Assembly (NCBI RefSeq): GCF_000285535.1 | Contig: NZ_HE610989.1 | Span: 209,480-273,479 of the forward strand | Source: Bacillus timonensis | GTDB taxonomy: Bacteria > Bacillota > Bacilli > Bacillales > Bacillaceae_L | Length of the DNA stretch: 64,000 bases | Direction of reading: 5' to 3' | Part shown: positions 46,812-56,531 of the stretch, piece after piece | Numbering within the stretch: the first letter of the stretch is position 1 | Layout: every line of letters starts with the position of its first letter | Position numbers and translations under genes: made by a program | The notes under the pieces: generated by a model | What the model saw: only the letters and a program-made list of their open reading frames with translations | Told to the model about the DNA's origin: nothing | The model's database searches: none

Positions 46812-46988
46812 ATCAACATCTCTCCTTTATTCCTGAATAAACTTAGCCTATATGTATCCAATATCATGTATATTTCGATGCATTTTTCGAAATACCTCTT
46901 ATTTTGTCCAAATTCCTATTATTCTTGCTTTTTAAGAAAATCCTCCACTAAAATAGAGATAACAATACGTTTTGCTGGAGGGTTGTCA

Positions 46989-47882
46989 ATGCAATTACCT
47001 GAGCAAGTTACGATAATTGAAGTAGGTCCAAGAGACGGACTGCAAAATGAGAAAAGCTTAATCCCAACAGAGGCTAAAATTGAATTTATAAAAAAATTAA
47101 AAATGGCAGGCTGTCAAGAAATGGAGCTTACTTCATTTGTTTCGCCAAAATGGGTACCGCAGATGAAGGATGCAAAAGAAATCATTACATCTTGTTTAGA
47201 TGATACTCGTAATATCGTCCTTTCTCCTAATCGAATAGGAATTGAAAGACTATACGAAACGAATTGTAAAGCCGTTGCTGTTTTTGTTGGGGTAAGTGAA
47301 AGCTTTAATAAAAAGAATATTAATAAAACAACCACTGAGAGTATGGAAGAACTACAGCCCCTTATTCAGGAACTAAAGGAAAAAGGATATTTTGTACGGG
47401 CCTGCATTTCCACATCATTTTATTGTCCGTATGAAGGAAAAGTAGATGAAGAAGCGGTTGTAAAGCTATGCTCAACCTTTGTACAATTCGGTGTTGATGA
47501 ATTAAGTGTGGCTGATACGATAGGAAAAGCAAATCCACTAGAGGTTTTTTCTCTTTTTTCAAAGCTAAAAAAAGAGCTGCCTAACACAATATTAACTGCT
47601 CATTTTCATGACACTCGCGGTATGGCACTTGCAAATATAGTTGCTGCCCTACAAGCAGGAGTTAACCGATTTGACACTTCTGCAGGTGGATTAGGTGGAT
47701 GTCCATTTGCACCAGGTGCAACTGGTAATGTTGCGACGGAAGATGTTGTGTATATGCTTGAAGAAATGGGTATACAAACAGGCATCAATCTTTCAAAGCT
47801 TGTTGAAGCCGTTGACGTGATCAAACCTTATCTGACAAGAGAAATTGATAGCAAATTTTATCGGTTACAAACTACCAAATAG
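46989..47882 (+). CDS. mvaB: Hydroxymethylglutaryl-CoA lyase
   Basis: 297 residues from ATG 46989 (GGAGGG, 6 nt); the much longer frame from 46743 reads back through the thiolase gene. TIM-barrel lyase of the HMGL family: VGPRDGLQNE near 12-21, HFHDTRGMALANI (metal His pair), and GGLGGCPFAPGATGNVAT with the catalytic Cys. Splits HMG-CoA to acetoacetate and acetyl-CoA, the last step of leucine breakdown, feeding the divergent scoAB-thiolase operon. Confidence 0.94.
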   Translation: MQLPEQVTIIEVGPRDGLQNEKSLIPTEAKIEFIKKLKMAGCQEMELTSFVSPKWVPQMKDAKEIITSCLDDTRNIVLSPNRIGIERLYETNCKAVAVFVGVSESFNKKNINKTTTESMEELQPLIQELKEKGYFVRACISTSFYCPYEGKVDEEAVVKLCSTFVQFGVDELSVADTIGKANPLEVFSLFSKLKKELPNTILTAHFHDTRGMALANIVAALQAGVNRFDTSAGGLGGCPFAPGATGNVATEDVVYMLEEMGIQTGINLSKLVEAVDVIKPYLTREIDSKFYRLQTTK

Positions 47883-47956
47883 GAATATTTCGGTTAACAA
47901 CTCCACATCCTATCCATGAAATTATAAACATCCCCTCAGGATTGGAGTTGTTACCA

Positions 47957-48085
47957 TTGGCAAAACGAGACAAAGGCCGTTCTCAAAAAGGAAAAACGAA
48001 TGCTGATACGACAAATAATACAATGGCTGCTGAAGAAATGGAAAAAGCCATTCATCCTACAAATCGTCAAAATTCAGAGCAATAG
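47957..48085 (+). CDS. Small hydrophilic protein, unknown
   Basis: 42 residues from TTG 47957 (TTGGAG 9 nt before): MAKRDKGRSQKGKTNADTTN then NTMAAEEMEKAIHPTNRQNS-EQ. Basic N-terminus, then an Ala/Glu/Met helix-prone stretch, no hydrophobic helix. The composition recalls small spore-associated proteins, but I do not recognise the family. A strong terminator follows at once. Confidence 0.55.
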   Translation: MAKRDKGRSQKGKTNADTTNNTMAAEEMEKAIHPTNRQNSEQ

Positions 48086-48086
48086 A

Positions 48087-48130
48087 AAAATCCCCTGGTA
48101 CAGTCGAATAAACTGCCAGGGGATTTTTTT
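48087..48130. terminator. Bidirectional terminator
   Basis: AAAATCCCCTGG ... CCAGGGGATTTT with AGT/ACT pairing inside; T-rich on both strands, between the small protein and the RND gene. Confidence 0.9.
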
Positions 48131-51100
48131 AGATTTTAGGGACTGCCTCAATTTTTCCGCTAGCTTTTGCTCTGGATTTATTTCTTGCTTTTCGAGTTTC
48201 AGCTGACCGAGAGAATGAAAACAATCGGTAAACAGCAGGAATTAACAGTAATGTAATAAAGGTTGCAAACGAAAGTCCAGAGATAATAACCGTTGCCATT
48301 GGGGCCTGATAATTCCCGGATGCTCCGGATTCAAGGGCAAGTGGAAGCATGCCCCCAACCGTTGTTAAAGTAGTCATAAAAATGGGGCGAATCCTATCAT
48401 TACCGGCTCCAATAAGCGCTTCCTCAACTGAATGTCCTTCCTTTCTGAGTTGGTTTGTTCTATCAATTAGCAATATCGCATTATTCAAAACGATACCTAT
48501 TAGCATAATAATCCCCATTCCAGACATAAGGTTTAATTCCATTTGGGTTATAAATAATCCTAAAATAACACCAATGATGGTAATCGGAATGACGGACATT
48601 ACAAGCAGTGGATGCCCAAAATGGTTAAATTGAACAGCCATTACAATATAAACAAGGAGAATAGAGATTGCAAACACAAAAATCATATCTGTCATAAGTT
48701 CCTGTTGCTGCTCTAAATCACCACCTGTTGAGAGAGAATACCCGGTTGGGGTCTCAAAACTATCAATTAATTTCTGAATGTCACGATTCACAGCACCAAG
48801 ATCACGGTCTTTAATATCTGCCGAAATGATAACAAGCCTTTCCCCGTCAGAATGAATGATTTCATTTGGTGTTTGCACACTTTCAAGTTCAATAAATGCT
48901 GAAAGTGGTTTTTCCACACCATTAACGGATATATTCATATCAAGCAAGTCAGCTTTTGTAGCTGGTATTGTCGTCCAACTAAGGTTTAAAGGAATGCTTT
49001 CATCATGATTTAGTATCGAACCGACCGGCATTTGAATATAAGATTCCTCGATAACTTGTTTAATTTGTGAAGGAAATAAGCCTGCCTTTTCAATTTCATT
49101 TTCTTTTAAAACAACGATTTGCTCTTCAGAAGTTCTTTCATTGGAATTTGTAATTGCAGAAATCCCATCTATTTTCTGAAGTTCATCTGTAAATTTGTTT
49201 GAAATCGATTTAAGTTGCTCAAAACCATCACCTTTAATATTTACCTGTACGGGAAACCCTCCTCCGCCTGCCATCGCACTTTGAACACTCAAAATCGGAT
49301 GTTCCTTTTGCATATCTCGTAACGTTTCTAAAATATTTTCATTTACTACCTTTTGTTCTACCGTGATATGATCGCCCTTCGTCATATTAATAATGGTGTA
49401 AAACATGCCCCCATTATCCATTACATAATTCGTATCAACATCTTCTACCTTCTGAAGTCTCTGATTTATTTCTTTCACTACACTCTGTTTTTCTTCAATA
49501 GATAGGCCTGGCTCTATGTCTACGGCAATTTCTGCATAGCGGTTTAACATATCTGGCATGATTGTCATCGGTATTTTCGTTACAAGAAATACAGAACCGA
49601 CTAGCATCAATAGAAACAGTGTAATGACAGCTAAGCTGTTTCTTTTCTTTCTAATCGCCCAAGCCACTATATTGCGATAGCCTTTCATAAAAATTGAATC
49701 TTTTCTCGCTTTAGTTGATTTACGAAGTTTTAAAAATGTTTCTGATAGAGACGGAATGAGCGTAAACGATATTACTACTGAACTTATTAGAGTTATTGCC
49801 ACAACAGCCGACAGCATTATAACAAATTCACCCATCTCACCACCAATTAAACCGATTGGTAGAAAAACAACAATGGTTGTTAACATAGATGCAATGACTG
49901 CCGAAGCTACTTCTCTAGTTCCTTCAATTACGGCTTCAAATTTTCGATATCCAAGTTCCTTCTTTTTATAAATAGATTCTAAAATAACAATAGAGGAATC
50001 TACCATCATGCCTATTCCCAGACCAAGTCCTAATAGGGTTAGCATATTAAAGCTATAATCAAATAACCACATCGCTGTAAAGGTTAACAAAACAGAAGAA
50101 GGAATTGATAAACCGATAATAAAGGTCGCCCTGATATTACGTAAGAACAGTAATAAAATGACAATCGCAATGACTCCACCTATCAAAATATTGTCTTTTA
50201 CTCCATCTATTGATTCACTTACATAATCAGCTTGGGCTACAACCTCGTTTAATTCAAAGTTCTTTACGAGATTTTCGTTTTGAATTTTCTTTACTTCTGC
50301 TCGTACTGCCTTCGCCATATCAATTTGTGTAACATTTGAAACGCGCCCGATTTGTACGAGTATAAAGTCCTGTGATCCGTTCTTCCATACATACGAATTA
50401 TTTTCAAGAGGCTGAATTGTTATACTGGCAACATCCTTTAATAAAATCAATCCATTTTGCGTAGGTATAGTAATATTTTCAATATCCGTTACATTTTCGA
50501 CTTTGGAGCTCCATCTAAGGGAAGGTGAATCCTTATCATTTTGAAGTTCTCCTAAAATAGCTTCATCGTCTGACTGTTGAACTGCTGCAACCACCTGACT
50601 AACATCAAGTTGATATTCTTGTAATTTTTCACGTTCTATTTTTATGGCAACCTCTTGCTCCACGATGCCTGTTAGTAAAACATCTCTCACCTCAGGCAAT
50701 GCTTCTAACCTTGGCTCTAAAATTTCTTTAGCAAAAGCAGACATTTCCTCAGTGTCTCCTCCTGACACATCCATAAAAAATTCGTAGCCTTGACTGCCTC
50801 CATACTGACCTGATGCCATGTCGGTGATACCCGGATACTCTGATTTAGCAGATGCTAAAACTGATTCCACTTCCCTATAAATCTCTTCTCCTCGCCCCGC
50901 TTCAAAGCTTAGATCTAGTGAAATTCTACCGGTATTTGTCGTTGACTCAACGCCCTCAACACCGTCTATTGCTAAAATTTGCTTTTCGATAGGGGTTGTA
51001 ATCGTTCTCTCCACTTCAATTGCTGCCATTTCACCTGCGTAAATCTCAACAAAAGCTCCATCAAGTTTCACAGGAGGCATTAACTCTTTGTCTACTTTCA

Positions 51101-51188
51101 TTAGGGAGTAGCTTCCAAAAACAGTTACTAAGAAAATCATTAATGTTATCAGGATTTTCCGTTGTACAATAAATTTTAAAATCTTCAC
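48129..51188 (-). CDS. RND-family efflux transporter permease
   Basis: 1019 residues with the RND plan: helix 1 (about 10-30), a large outer loop, helices 2-6 (about 335-480, including GLGLGIGMMVDSSIVILESIYK), helix 7 near 515, a second outer loop, and helices 8-12 (about 840-990, with GIGIVLNNAILLIDRTN-like). Halves are homologous. Gram-positive relatives such as B. subtilis SwrC export surfactin and other amphiphiles. No membrane-fusion partner is adjacent. The tail is basic (ARNKSRAKASGK). It is in a block inserted relative to B. subtilis order. Confidence 0.9.
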   Translation of the reverse strand: MKILKFIVQRKILITLMIFLVTVFGSYSLMKVDKELMPPVKLDGAFVEIYAGEMAAIEVERTITTPIEKQILAIDGVEGVESTTNTGRISLDLSFEAGRGEEIYREVESVLASAKSEYPGITDMASGQYGGSQGYEFFMDVSGGDTEEMSAFAKEILEPRLEALPEVRDVLLTGIVEQEVAIKIEREKLQEYQLDVSQVVAAVQQSDDEAILGELQNDKDSPSLRWSSKVENVTDIENITIPTQNGLILLKDVASITIQPLENNSYVWKNGSQDFILVQIGRVSNVTQIDMAKAVRAEVKKIQNENLVKNFELNEVVAQADYVSESIDGVKDNILIGGVIAIVILLLFLRNIRATFIIGLSIPSSVLLTFTAMWLFDYSFNMLTLLGLGLGIGMMVDSSIVILESIYKKKELGYRKFEAVIEGTREVASAVIASMLTTIVVFLPIGLIGGEMGEFVIMLSAVVAITLISSVVISFTLIPSLSETFLKLRKSTKARKDSIFMKGYRNIVAWAIRKKRNSLAVITLFLLMLVGSVFLVTKIPMTIMPDMLNRYAEIAVDIEPGLSIEEKQSVVKEINQRLQKVEDVDTNYVMDNGGMFYTIINMTKGDHITVEQKVVNENILETLRDMQKEHPILSVQSAMAGGGGFPVQVNIKGDGFEQLKSISNKFTDELQKIDGISAITNSNERTSEEQIVVLKENEIEKAGLFPSQIKQVIEESYIQMPVGSILNHDESIPLNLSWTTIPATKADLLDMNISVNGVEKPLSAFIELESVQTPNEIIHSDGERLVIISADIKDRDLGAVNRDIQKLIDSFETPTGYSLSTGGDLEQQQELMTDMIFVFAISILLVYIVMAVQFNHFGHPLLVMSVIPITIIGVILGLFITQMELNLMSGMGIIMLIGIVLNNAILLIDRTNQLRKEGHSVEEALIGAGNDRIRPIFMTTLTTVGGMLPLALESGASGNYQAPMATVIISGLSFATFITLLLIPAVYRLFSFSRSAETRKARNKSRAKASGKIEAVPKI

Positions 51189-51394
51189 AATCCATCTCCT
51201 CTTCCTTTTAATAGGTAAAATTTAGTACTTTTGTATAAATTAATCATATCCGTTAATAGGTAGCGAAATAAGGATCCAGAGATTTATCTTCTTCTAAGAC
51301 TCAAGACGTAGGAAAATTATGGAGAATGACTAAAAAAAGGATATAATATAGGAGACATAAGTTTGCGATTGTATTTTATAAGGAGCGTTTCTTC

Positions 51395-52312
51395 ATGAAA
51401 AGAATGAAAAAGATATTAATATTCCTTGGAATTCTTATAAGCTATATGGCTACAATTGGGATGATTTTTACAAACATTGTAATGTTTATGAAGAAGAAAA
51501 CGGATGATGAAATTCTTGAACGTGAAACAAGGGAAGGACGCCTTACTTTAGACGAGGTTGAGTCTTTAAAAAAGGAGGATGTTTCCATTCCCTCAAAATT
51601 TGGATATACAATAAAGGGGTGGCTGGTTAAAGGCACTGAGAAGAAAAGATTTATTATCATTTCCCACGGTGTTACTCAAAACAAACTGAATTCAATTAAA
51701 TACATGAAGCTTTTTTTAGAGCGAGATTGGAATGTTCTTTTATATGATCATCGCCGCCATGGAGAAACCGGAGGAAAAACGACTAGCTATGGCCATTATG
51801 AAAAGTTTGATTTAGCTTCTGTCGTTTCTTGGGTTAAAGAAAATCATGGAGAAGATAGTACGATTGGCATTCATGGAGAATCTATGGGTGCTGTGACAAC
51901 CTTACTTTACGCGGGGATGATTGAGGACGGTGCAAACTTCTATATTGTTGATTGCCCGTTTTCAGATTTTGAAGCGCAGCTGAAGTATTTATTAAAAGTT
52001 GATTATAAAATCCCGGCTCCACTAGTTCTTCCATTTGCTAATATCTTTTTAAAGCTTCGGGATGGCTACAGCATTAAGGATGTCTCTCCTGTTTCTGTCA
52101 TTCAAAATATTAAAAGCCCTGTTTTATTTATCCACAGTGCCAAGGATGATTATATTTTGCCAGAAATGACGATGGAACTTTATAAAATGAAGGAAGGGCC
52201 TAAACAAATGCTAATTGCCGAAAAAGGCAAGCATGCATACTCATTCGCTGAGAACAAAGAAGTTTATGAAAAAGTGATTGATGACTTTTTAGGCAAATAT
52301 GTAAGGGACTGA
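51395..52312 (+). CDS. yqkD: Alpha/beta hydrolase YqkD
   Basis: 305 residues, the same length as B. subtilis YqkD. N-terminal membrane anchor (about 5-30), then an alpha/beta hydrolase with nucleophile Ser in GIHGESMGAV, Asp in FIHSAKDDYILP and His in GKHAYSF; IKGWLVKG and YDHRRHGETGGKTTSYGHYEK are typical. An esterase or lipase-like enzyme of unknown substrate at the membrane. Confidence 0.92.
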   Translation: MKRMKKILIFLGILISYMATIGMIFTNIVMFMKKKTDDEILERETREGRLTLDEVESLKKEDVSIPSKFGYTIKGWLVKGTEKKRFIIISHGVTQNKLNSIKYMKLFLERDWNVLLYDHRRHGETGGKTTSYGHYEKFDLASVVSWVKENHGEDSTIGIHGESMGAVTTLLYAGMIEDGANFYIVDCPFSDFEAQLKYLLKVDYKIPAPLVLPFANIFLKLRDGYSIKDVSPVSVIQNIKSPVLFIHSAKDDYILPEMTMELYKMKEGPKQMLIAEKGKHAYSFAENKEVYEKVIDDFLGKYVRD

Positions 52313-52325
52313 TTTTTCCAGTCCC

Positions 52326-52568
52326 TCATCCTAGCACATCAGTAATGTCCGTTAAATTCTCATCAATCCAAGCTAATGCGAGTTCAATTGTTTCGAACTC
52401 CTGAACCTCAAAAGTCACTTCATCTTGAAGTAGCCACACATCTTTTTGTTCATGGTTTGCTCCTGCAATTGACCAATGCAAGAGGCTATATGGATGATTG
52501 TTATGTAAAAAGGAAACCCATGTTTTATCTAAGGCAATATTTCGGATTGTGTTAAGCTTGGAACTCAT
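52326..52568 (-). CDS. yqkC: DUF2552 protein YqkC
   Basis: 80 residues from ATG 52568 ([20 protein letters not shown]). Small soluble protein with [21 protein letters not shown] and an acidic C-terminus. Recognised as YqkC by family look and order (yqkD-yqkC-yqkB). Overlaps the end of yqkB by 17 bp. Function unknown. Confidence 0.85.
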   Translation of the reverse strand: MSSKLNTIRNIALDKTWVSFLHNNHPYSLLHWSIAGANHEQKDVWLLQDEVTFEVQEFETIELALAWIDENLTDITDVLG

Positions 52569-52896
52569 GTACATCACTCACTTCTACTAGCCGCAAACGT
52601 GGATTTAGTATCTCATTTGGGCTTTTTAGCATATAGCAATTCGCCGCTTCGATAAAATCAATGGTCATTGTTTCATCTAAAAACACCATCTTCGATTTTT
52701 CGACTAATAAAGGTTGATAATTTGTGTGCAAGGTTATATCATCCTCATCTCCAGAGTCTACTAGCCATAACGCAGTAACCCCACTCACCACACAGCCACA
52801 ACCCTCAGTTTCATATTTCAGTTTTAATTTTCTATCTTTATTTTTAATTTGTGTATTTAGTTTTTCAATCGCACGGTCTGTAAATGATACGTTCAT
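52552..52896 (-). CDS. yqkB: HesB/IscA-like protein YqkB
   Basis: 114 residues of the HesB-like (Fe-S biogenesis domain) family: [34 protein letters not shown], and a C-terminal [15 protein letters not shown]. The GCGC pair is kept but the C-terminal CGC of true IscA is missing, as in B. subtilis YqkB. First gene of the yqkB-yqkC pair. Role unproven. Confidence 0.88.
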   Translation of the reverse strand: MNVSFTDRAIEKLNTQIKNKDRKLKLKYETEGCGCVVSGVTALWLVDSGDEDDITLHTNYQPLLVEKSKMVFLDETMTIDFIEAANCYMLKSPNEILNPRLRLVEVSDVHEFQA

Positions 52897-53056
52897 TTTG
52901 TTCTCCTTTTTCTTTCGTTTATGATTATTCTATCATATCTTGTAATCTTCTACATATCATTACAATAACTCTACACTTTACTATGTAATTTGAAATTTGG
53001 TAAATATTGTCTTATTATCAATAGTAATTCTATTATTCTAAGGAGGAGTTCAAAAG

Positions 53057-53260
53057 ATGTCAAAGGTTACCATCAAAGTAAATGATAATGGTTCTTTAAG
53101 GATTACAGGTGACGTTGATTTAGTTGATACGGAAGGAAACAAGTTCCCAACGAAACAAACCTTTTCACTTTGTAGATGCGGTAGATCTAACAATAAACCT
53201 TTTTGTGACGGTTCTCATAAAGGCCATTTCGAGTCAGTCGTACGTGCCCCAATCGAATAA
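53057..53260 (+). CDS. CDGSH iron-sulfur domain protein
   Basis: 67 residues. The cluster motif is LCRCGRSNNKPFCDGSHKG: Cys-x-Cys, then Cys-Asp-Gly-Ser-His, three Cys and one His for a 2Fe-2S cluster. The N-terminal half is a small beta domain. An electron-transfer or redox-sensing protein of unknown partner. AAGGAGG SD. It lies just before the DHODH-like fusion gene but has its own terminator. Confidence 0.92.
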   Translation: MSKVTIKVNDNGSLRITGDVDLVDTEGNKFPTKQTFSLCRCGRSNNKPFCDGSHKGHFESVVRAPIE

Positions 53261-53270
53261 ACCTAATTAA

Positions 53271-53295
53271 ACCGAATGTGAAATGCGTTCGGTTT
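53271..53295 (+). terminator. Terminator of the CDGSH gene
   Basis: AACCGAATG and CGTTCGGTT form a 9-bp stem (one mismatch), followed by TTCTCGTTTTG on the plus strand. Confidence 0.75.
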
Positions 53296-53359
53296 TCTCG
53301 TTTTGTGGATTGATTAATGTGTTACAATACGAGTAAAAGCCTATCATGGAGGATGAAAC

Positions 53360-55153
53360 ATGCCTGATTGGTCATATCATGTACTCTTTAAACCTATTTT
53401 ATCTCATCTATCTCCCTATCAATCCCGTGAGTTTATCCATAAAGGAATGAGTCTAGTCGCCTCCATCCCAGGAGGACATCGTCTCATTCATTTTCTTGGA
53501 AGACAGGAATCTTCTGAACTTATTAAAAAAGAAATTCAGGGCGTATCCTATACAAATCCAGTTGGACTTTCCGGAAAAGTTGACCCACTCTTAACTGGTT
53601 CAAGAGCTTTTTCAAATCTTGGATTTGGTTTTATTGAAATTGGTCCAGTAACGAAGGATCCGACAATGAATCCTTCTCTTCCAATTGTGGATTGGCAAGA
53701 ACAGCAAATTAATTTTTTTGAAAACGATGAATCAATCGGAATTGATAAAACGATTCAAATACTTGAGAAATGGAAGCCTACACAACCCGTTTGGGCAAGG
53801 TTGTCTGGAACGAAGGAAGAACAACAGGATTTAATTTCTCGGCTAGAGCCATATGTTGATGCATTTGTAACTTCTGCCCCGAATTTTCATTTAAGTACGG
53901 GCCTACCCGTATATCTATCAGTTCAAGTTGATAGGGTAAAAGCACTTTCAGTTGACGGCTTTACGTCTAATCTATCTGGAATTGTCATTGATGAACCAAC
54001 GGGACTGCCAAACGACAGATATGTAAGGGATCTAGTAGATTCGATTCGTTATTTAAGAGAAAACAGGCTCACACTTCCTATCACCACGGTTGGTGGTATC
54101 TATGAACCAGCTGATGCTCTTACGCTTTTTGATGCAGGTGCTGACCTTGTTATGCTATCAAGCGGCTATGTTTTTTCCGGCCCAGGCCTTACAAAACGAA
54201 TCAACGAAGCCCTTTTATACAAACTTGAACCAAAGCCTATTCTTCATCACGCATGGATTTGGTATTGGTTGTTTGGATTGTCCATTTTTATTGGAGGATT
54301 ACTTGCTGTTCTCTTCGGTTTGACAACTACTATTTTGCCTTACGATGAACAATTTCTTGGAATGCAAAGAGAGGAGATCCTGTTATTCAATGAACGGATT
54401 CTCTATTTTATGGCGCACGATCGACTGACTCTCGCCGGTACGATGATTTCTGGCGGCATCGTCTATATGGCTTTGGCACGTTTCGGTGTCCGAAAACATA
54501 TTCTTTGGGCTAAGCAGGCCATTGATTTTGCTGCGATTCTTGGGTTTTTAGGCATTTTCTTGTTTATTGGTTACGGATATTTCGATTGGCTTCACCTCGT
54601 TTTTTGGCTCGTATTACTACCAATCTATCTAACTGGTTTTTATAAAACGAGATATCTTAAAGGGACACCCACATCACTTAACACTCGTAATCACAGGGCT
54701 TGGAAACAAAGTTTGATAGGACAATTAGCCTTTATTTCCCTTGGATTTTCTTTTATATTAGGTGGCTTCGTCATTTCATTAATTGGGATTACCAATGTAT
54801 TTGTTCCAACTGACATACTATATATTTGTATGCCACCTGAGATGTTGGATTTGTTTAATGATAAGTTAATTTCGGTAATTGCCCATGACCGTGCTGGCTT
54901 TGGGAGTGCGCTCCTCAGTGTTGGGTTAATAGTGCTTACAATATCGCTTTGGGGATTTCAACAAGGAAATAAATGGATTTGGTGGACATTACTAATTGGT
55001 GGGCTTCCAGCTTTCTTTGCAGGAATTTGGATTCACTTTGCCATTGGGTATACGACTTTTATTCACCTACTTCCTGCTTACTTTGCACTTTGTTTATTCT
55101 TCATTGGACTTATTTTGACATACCGTTTTTTTCATATGGATAAGGATGTATAA
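53360..55153 (+). CDS. Dihydroorotate dehydrogenase-like domain fused to a C-terminal multispan membrane domain
   Basis: 597 residues. Residues 1-290 follow class 2 DHODH: N-terminal helices, NPVGLSG (66-72), FGFIEIGPVT (88-98), TTVGGI (242-247), AGADLVML (259-266), YVFSGPGL (270-277). But the usual SSPNT catalytic loop reads TSAPN (171-175), so orotate chemistry may be lost while FMN binding could remain. From about 300 there are some eight membrane helices with an internal repeat: FLGMQREEILLFNERIL ... AHDR (352-355) and ICMPPEMLDLFNDKLI ... AHDR (508-511), each followed by a GG/SG helix. It is not the pyrimidine pathway pyrD by context. Possibly a membrane redox enzyme. Confidence 0.85.
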   Translation: MPDWSYHVLFKPILSHLSPYQSREFIHKGMSLVASIPGGHRLIHFLGRQESSELIKKEIQGVSYTNPVGLSGKVDPLLTGSRAFSNLGFGFIEIGPVTKDPTMNPSLPIVDWQEQQINFFENDESIGIDKTIQILEKWKPTQPVWARLSGTKEEQQDLISRLEPYVDAFVTSAPNFHLSTGLPVYLSVQVDRVKALSVDGFTSNLSGIVIDEPTGLPNDRYVRDLVDSIRYLRENRLTLPITTVGGIYEPADALTLFDAGADLVMLSSGYVFSGPGLTKRINEALLYKLEPKPILHHAWIWYWLFGLSIFIGGLLAVLFGLTTTILPYDEQFLGMQREEILLFNERILYFMAHDRLTLAGTMISGGIVYMALARFGVRKHILWAKQAIDFAAILGFLGIFLFIGYGYFDWLHLVFWLVLLPIYLTGFYKTRYLKGTPTSLNTRNHRAWKQSLIGQLAFISLGFSFILGGFVISLIGITNVFVPTDILYICMPPEMLDLFNDKLISVIAHDRAGFGSALLSVGLIVLTISLWGFQQGNKWIWWTLLIGGLPAFFAGIWIHFAIGYTTFIHLLPAYFALCLFFIGLILTYRFFHMDKDV

Positions 55154-55161
55154 AGAACTGA

Positions 55162-55201
55162 GAGGGTGTCCCAAAAGCCTAGCTTTTAGGGGCCTCTTTT
55201 T
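55162..55201 (+). terminator. Terminator of the DHODH-like fusion gene
   Basis: GAGG ... CCTC closes an inner AAAAGC-cta-GCTTTT stem, followed by TTTTTG on the plus strand. Confidence 0.7.
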
Positions 55202-55218
55202 GTATGGATGGTTTAGAA

Positions 55219-55253
55219 CATGTTGCTCTCTATTCCAGGCGGACACTTTCCAT
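55219..55253 (+). repeat. Remnant of an interspersed repeat
   Basis: CTATTCCAGGCGGACACTTTCC resembles, from memory, one end of a common Bacillus intergenic repeat (the GGCGGACGCTTTCC type). Only about 35 bp are left, in a 280-bp gap with no gene. Low certainty. Confidence 0.25.
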
Positions 55254-55432
55254 TTCATCAACAAATATGAAGCCGTTAAAAACGGATGTTTATGGGTTAG
55301 CAGGTTTTGGGTTGGGAGAGAAGACCTGGAAAAGTAATAAAAATAGCAGTTGAATTAGCCTCGTTATTAAATGAAATCGGCAAAAGAAAAATGCTTGGAA
55401 AGCCAATGTTTTTTATTTTTCTATTCAACTGT

Positions 55433-56164
55433 CTACTTTATACAAGAAAAAGCCAATACGACTGGGATTCTAAGTCTTCTTTCGAACTCTTCGTCATTCG
55501 TAAAATGTTCTCGTTTTGGTGTTCCTTCCTGTAAATCAATTACTGAGAAACCTGATTTAGTTAGAGCTTTGAAATAATGTTCAGTTGTTCGATGGTATTT
55601 CACCACTATCTGTTCAATCCAAGGTTCTTTTCTTTCCCCTTCAAGAAAATAGTCATCAACTATCCAATTTCCACGTTTATCTCCTGTTTGTTTGCTTAAA
55701 AATGAAGAAGTAGTAAGGGGATGTTGAACACTAAACACAAACTTACCATTATCCTTTAAGGTTTTATGAACATTTTGGAACAGTGAATGAACATCTGAGA
55801 CATAGTGTATTGCAAAACGAGAAGTAACAATATCATATTTTTCGGTTGGGTAACAGTATGATTCCATTGTCTCGTGATGAATCGTCCCATTTTCATTGGC
55901 TATGTTAAGCTTTGCAGATGTAACCATTTGTTGAGACCCTTCTATTCCTGTGTAAAATGCTGCACCTTGATTAAGTAATTCCTTTCCAAACGACGCATCA
56001 CCGCATCCTAAATCTAATATACTTTTATTTTGAAAGTCACCCATGAGTTCATAAATGATAGGGCTTTCGATAGCGTTGTTTGGACTGTCCTTTTTATATC
56101 TTCTTTTCATATAGTTTGAAAAAAAGTTCTCTTGGTCATAAACACTTGCACCTCTAAATTCCAT
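55433..56164 (-). CDS. Class I SAM-dependent methyltransferase
   Basis: 243 residues from ATG 56164 (AAGGAGAG 9 nt before; the ATG at 56173 touches the SD). Rossmann methyltransferase motif I ILDLGCGDASFGKELL (about 51-62), motif II YTGIEGSQQMV, and VTSRFAIHYVSDVHSLFQNVHKTL. The substrate is unknown; small-molecule type (Methyltransf_11/25). C-terminus RRLRIPVVLAFSCIK. Opposite to the neighbouring fusion gene. Confidence 0.88.
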   Translation of the reverse strand: MEFRGASVYDQENFFSNYMKRRYKKDSPNNAIESPIIYELMGDFQNKSILDLGCGDASFGKELLNQGAAFYTGIEGSQQMVTSAKLNIANENGTIHHETMESYCYPTEKYDIVTSRFAIHYVSDVHSLFQNVHKTLKDNGKFVFSVQHPLTTSSFLSKQTGDKRGNWIVDDYFLEGERKEPWIEQIVVKYHRTTEHYFKALTKSGFSVIDLQEGTPKREHFTNDEEFERRLRIPVVLAFSCIK

Positions 56165-56430
56165 ACAAACCATCTCTCCTTCCGTAGGCTATTCACCCGA
56201 TACTTATAAGTTGATTGTCTTTAGATGTTTTATCATATTAATTGTTCAATCCTAGTAATATATTTCATTTCTATTTTGTAGAATAGCCATCGATTTCGCA
56301 TACAATTTAGCAGTACATGTAACTTATAAAATTTACAGTGGCAATAACTATTGTCAGAGAAAAATAGGTACGATAAAAGTACAGTTATTTCAATGTTGAT
56401 TAATTATTAAAATTAATTTACCAATAAAAA

Positions 56431-56463
56431 AGCAGACATAATTGCTATGTGCATTAGTCTGCT
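56431..56463 (-). terminator. Terminator of the yqjW-yqjX-GNAT region
   Basis: AGCAGAC and GTCTGCT pair around a 19-nt loop with T6 on the minus strand. The rest of the 358-bp gap 56174-56531 is AT-rich with no gene that I can support. Confidence 0.65.
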
Positions 56464-56531
56464 AATTAATACTCTACTTGTACCGTTTCTCTCCTTTATC
56501 GAAACCTGATACTTTTGGGGTTTGCCTTTTT

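Noticed and set aside
46743-46988. Long N-terminal extension of HMG-CoA lyase
   Set aside because: It lies inside the divergent thiolase gene and the promoter gap; ATG 46989 has a good SD.
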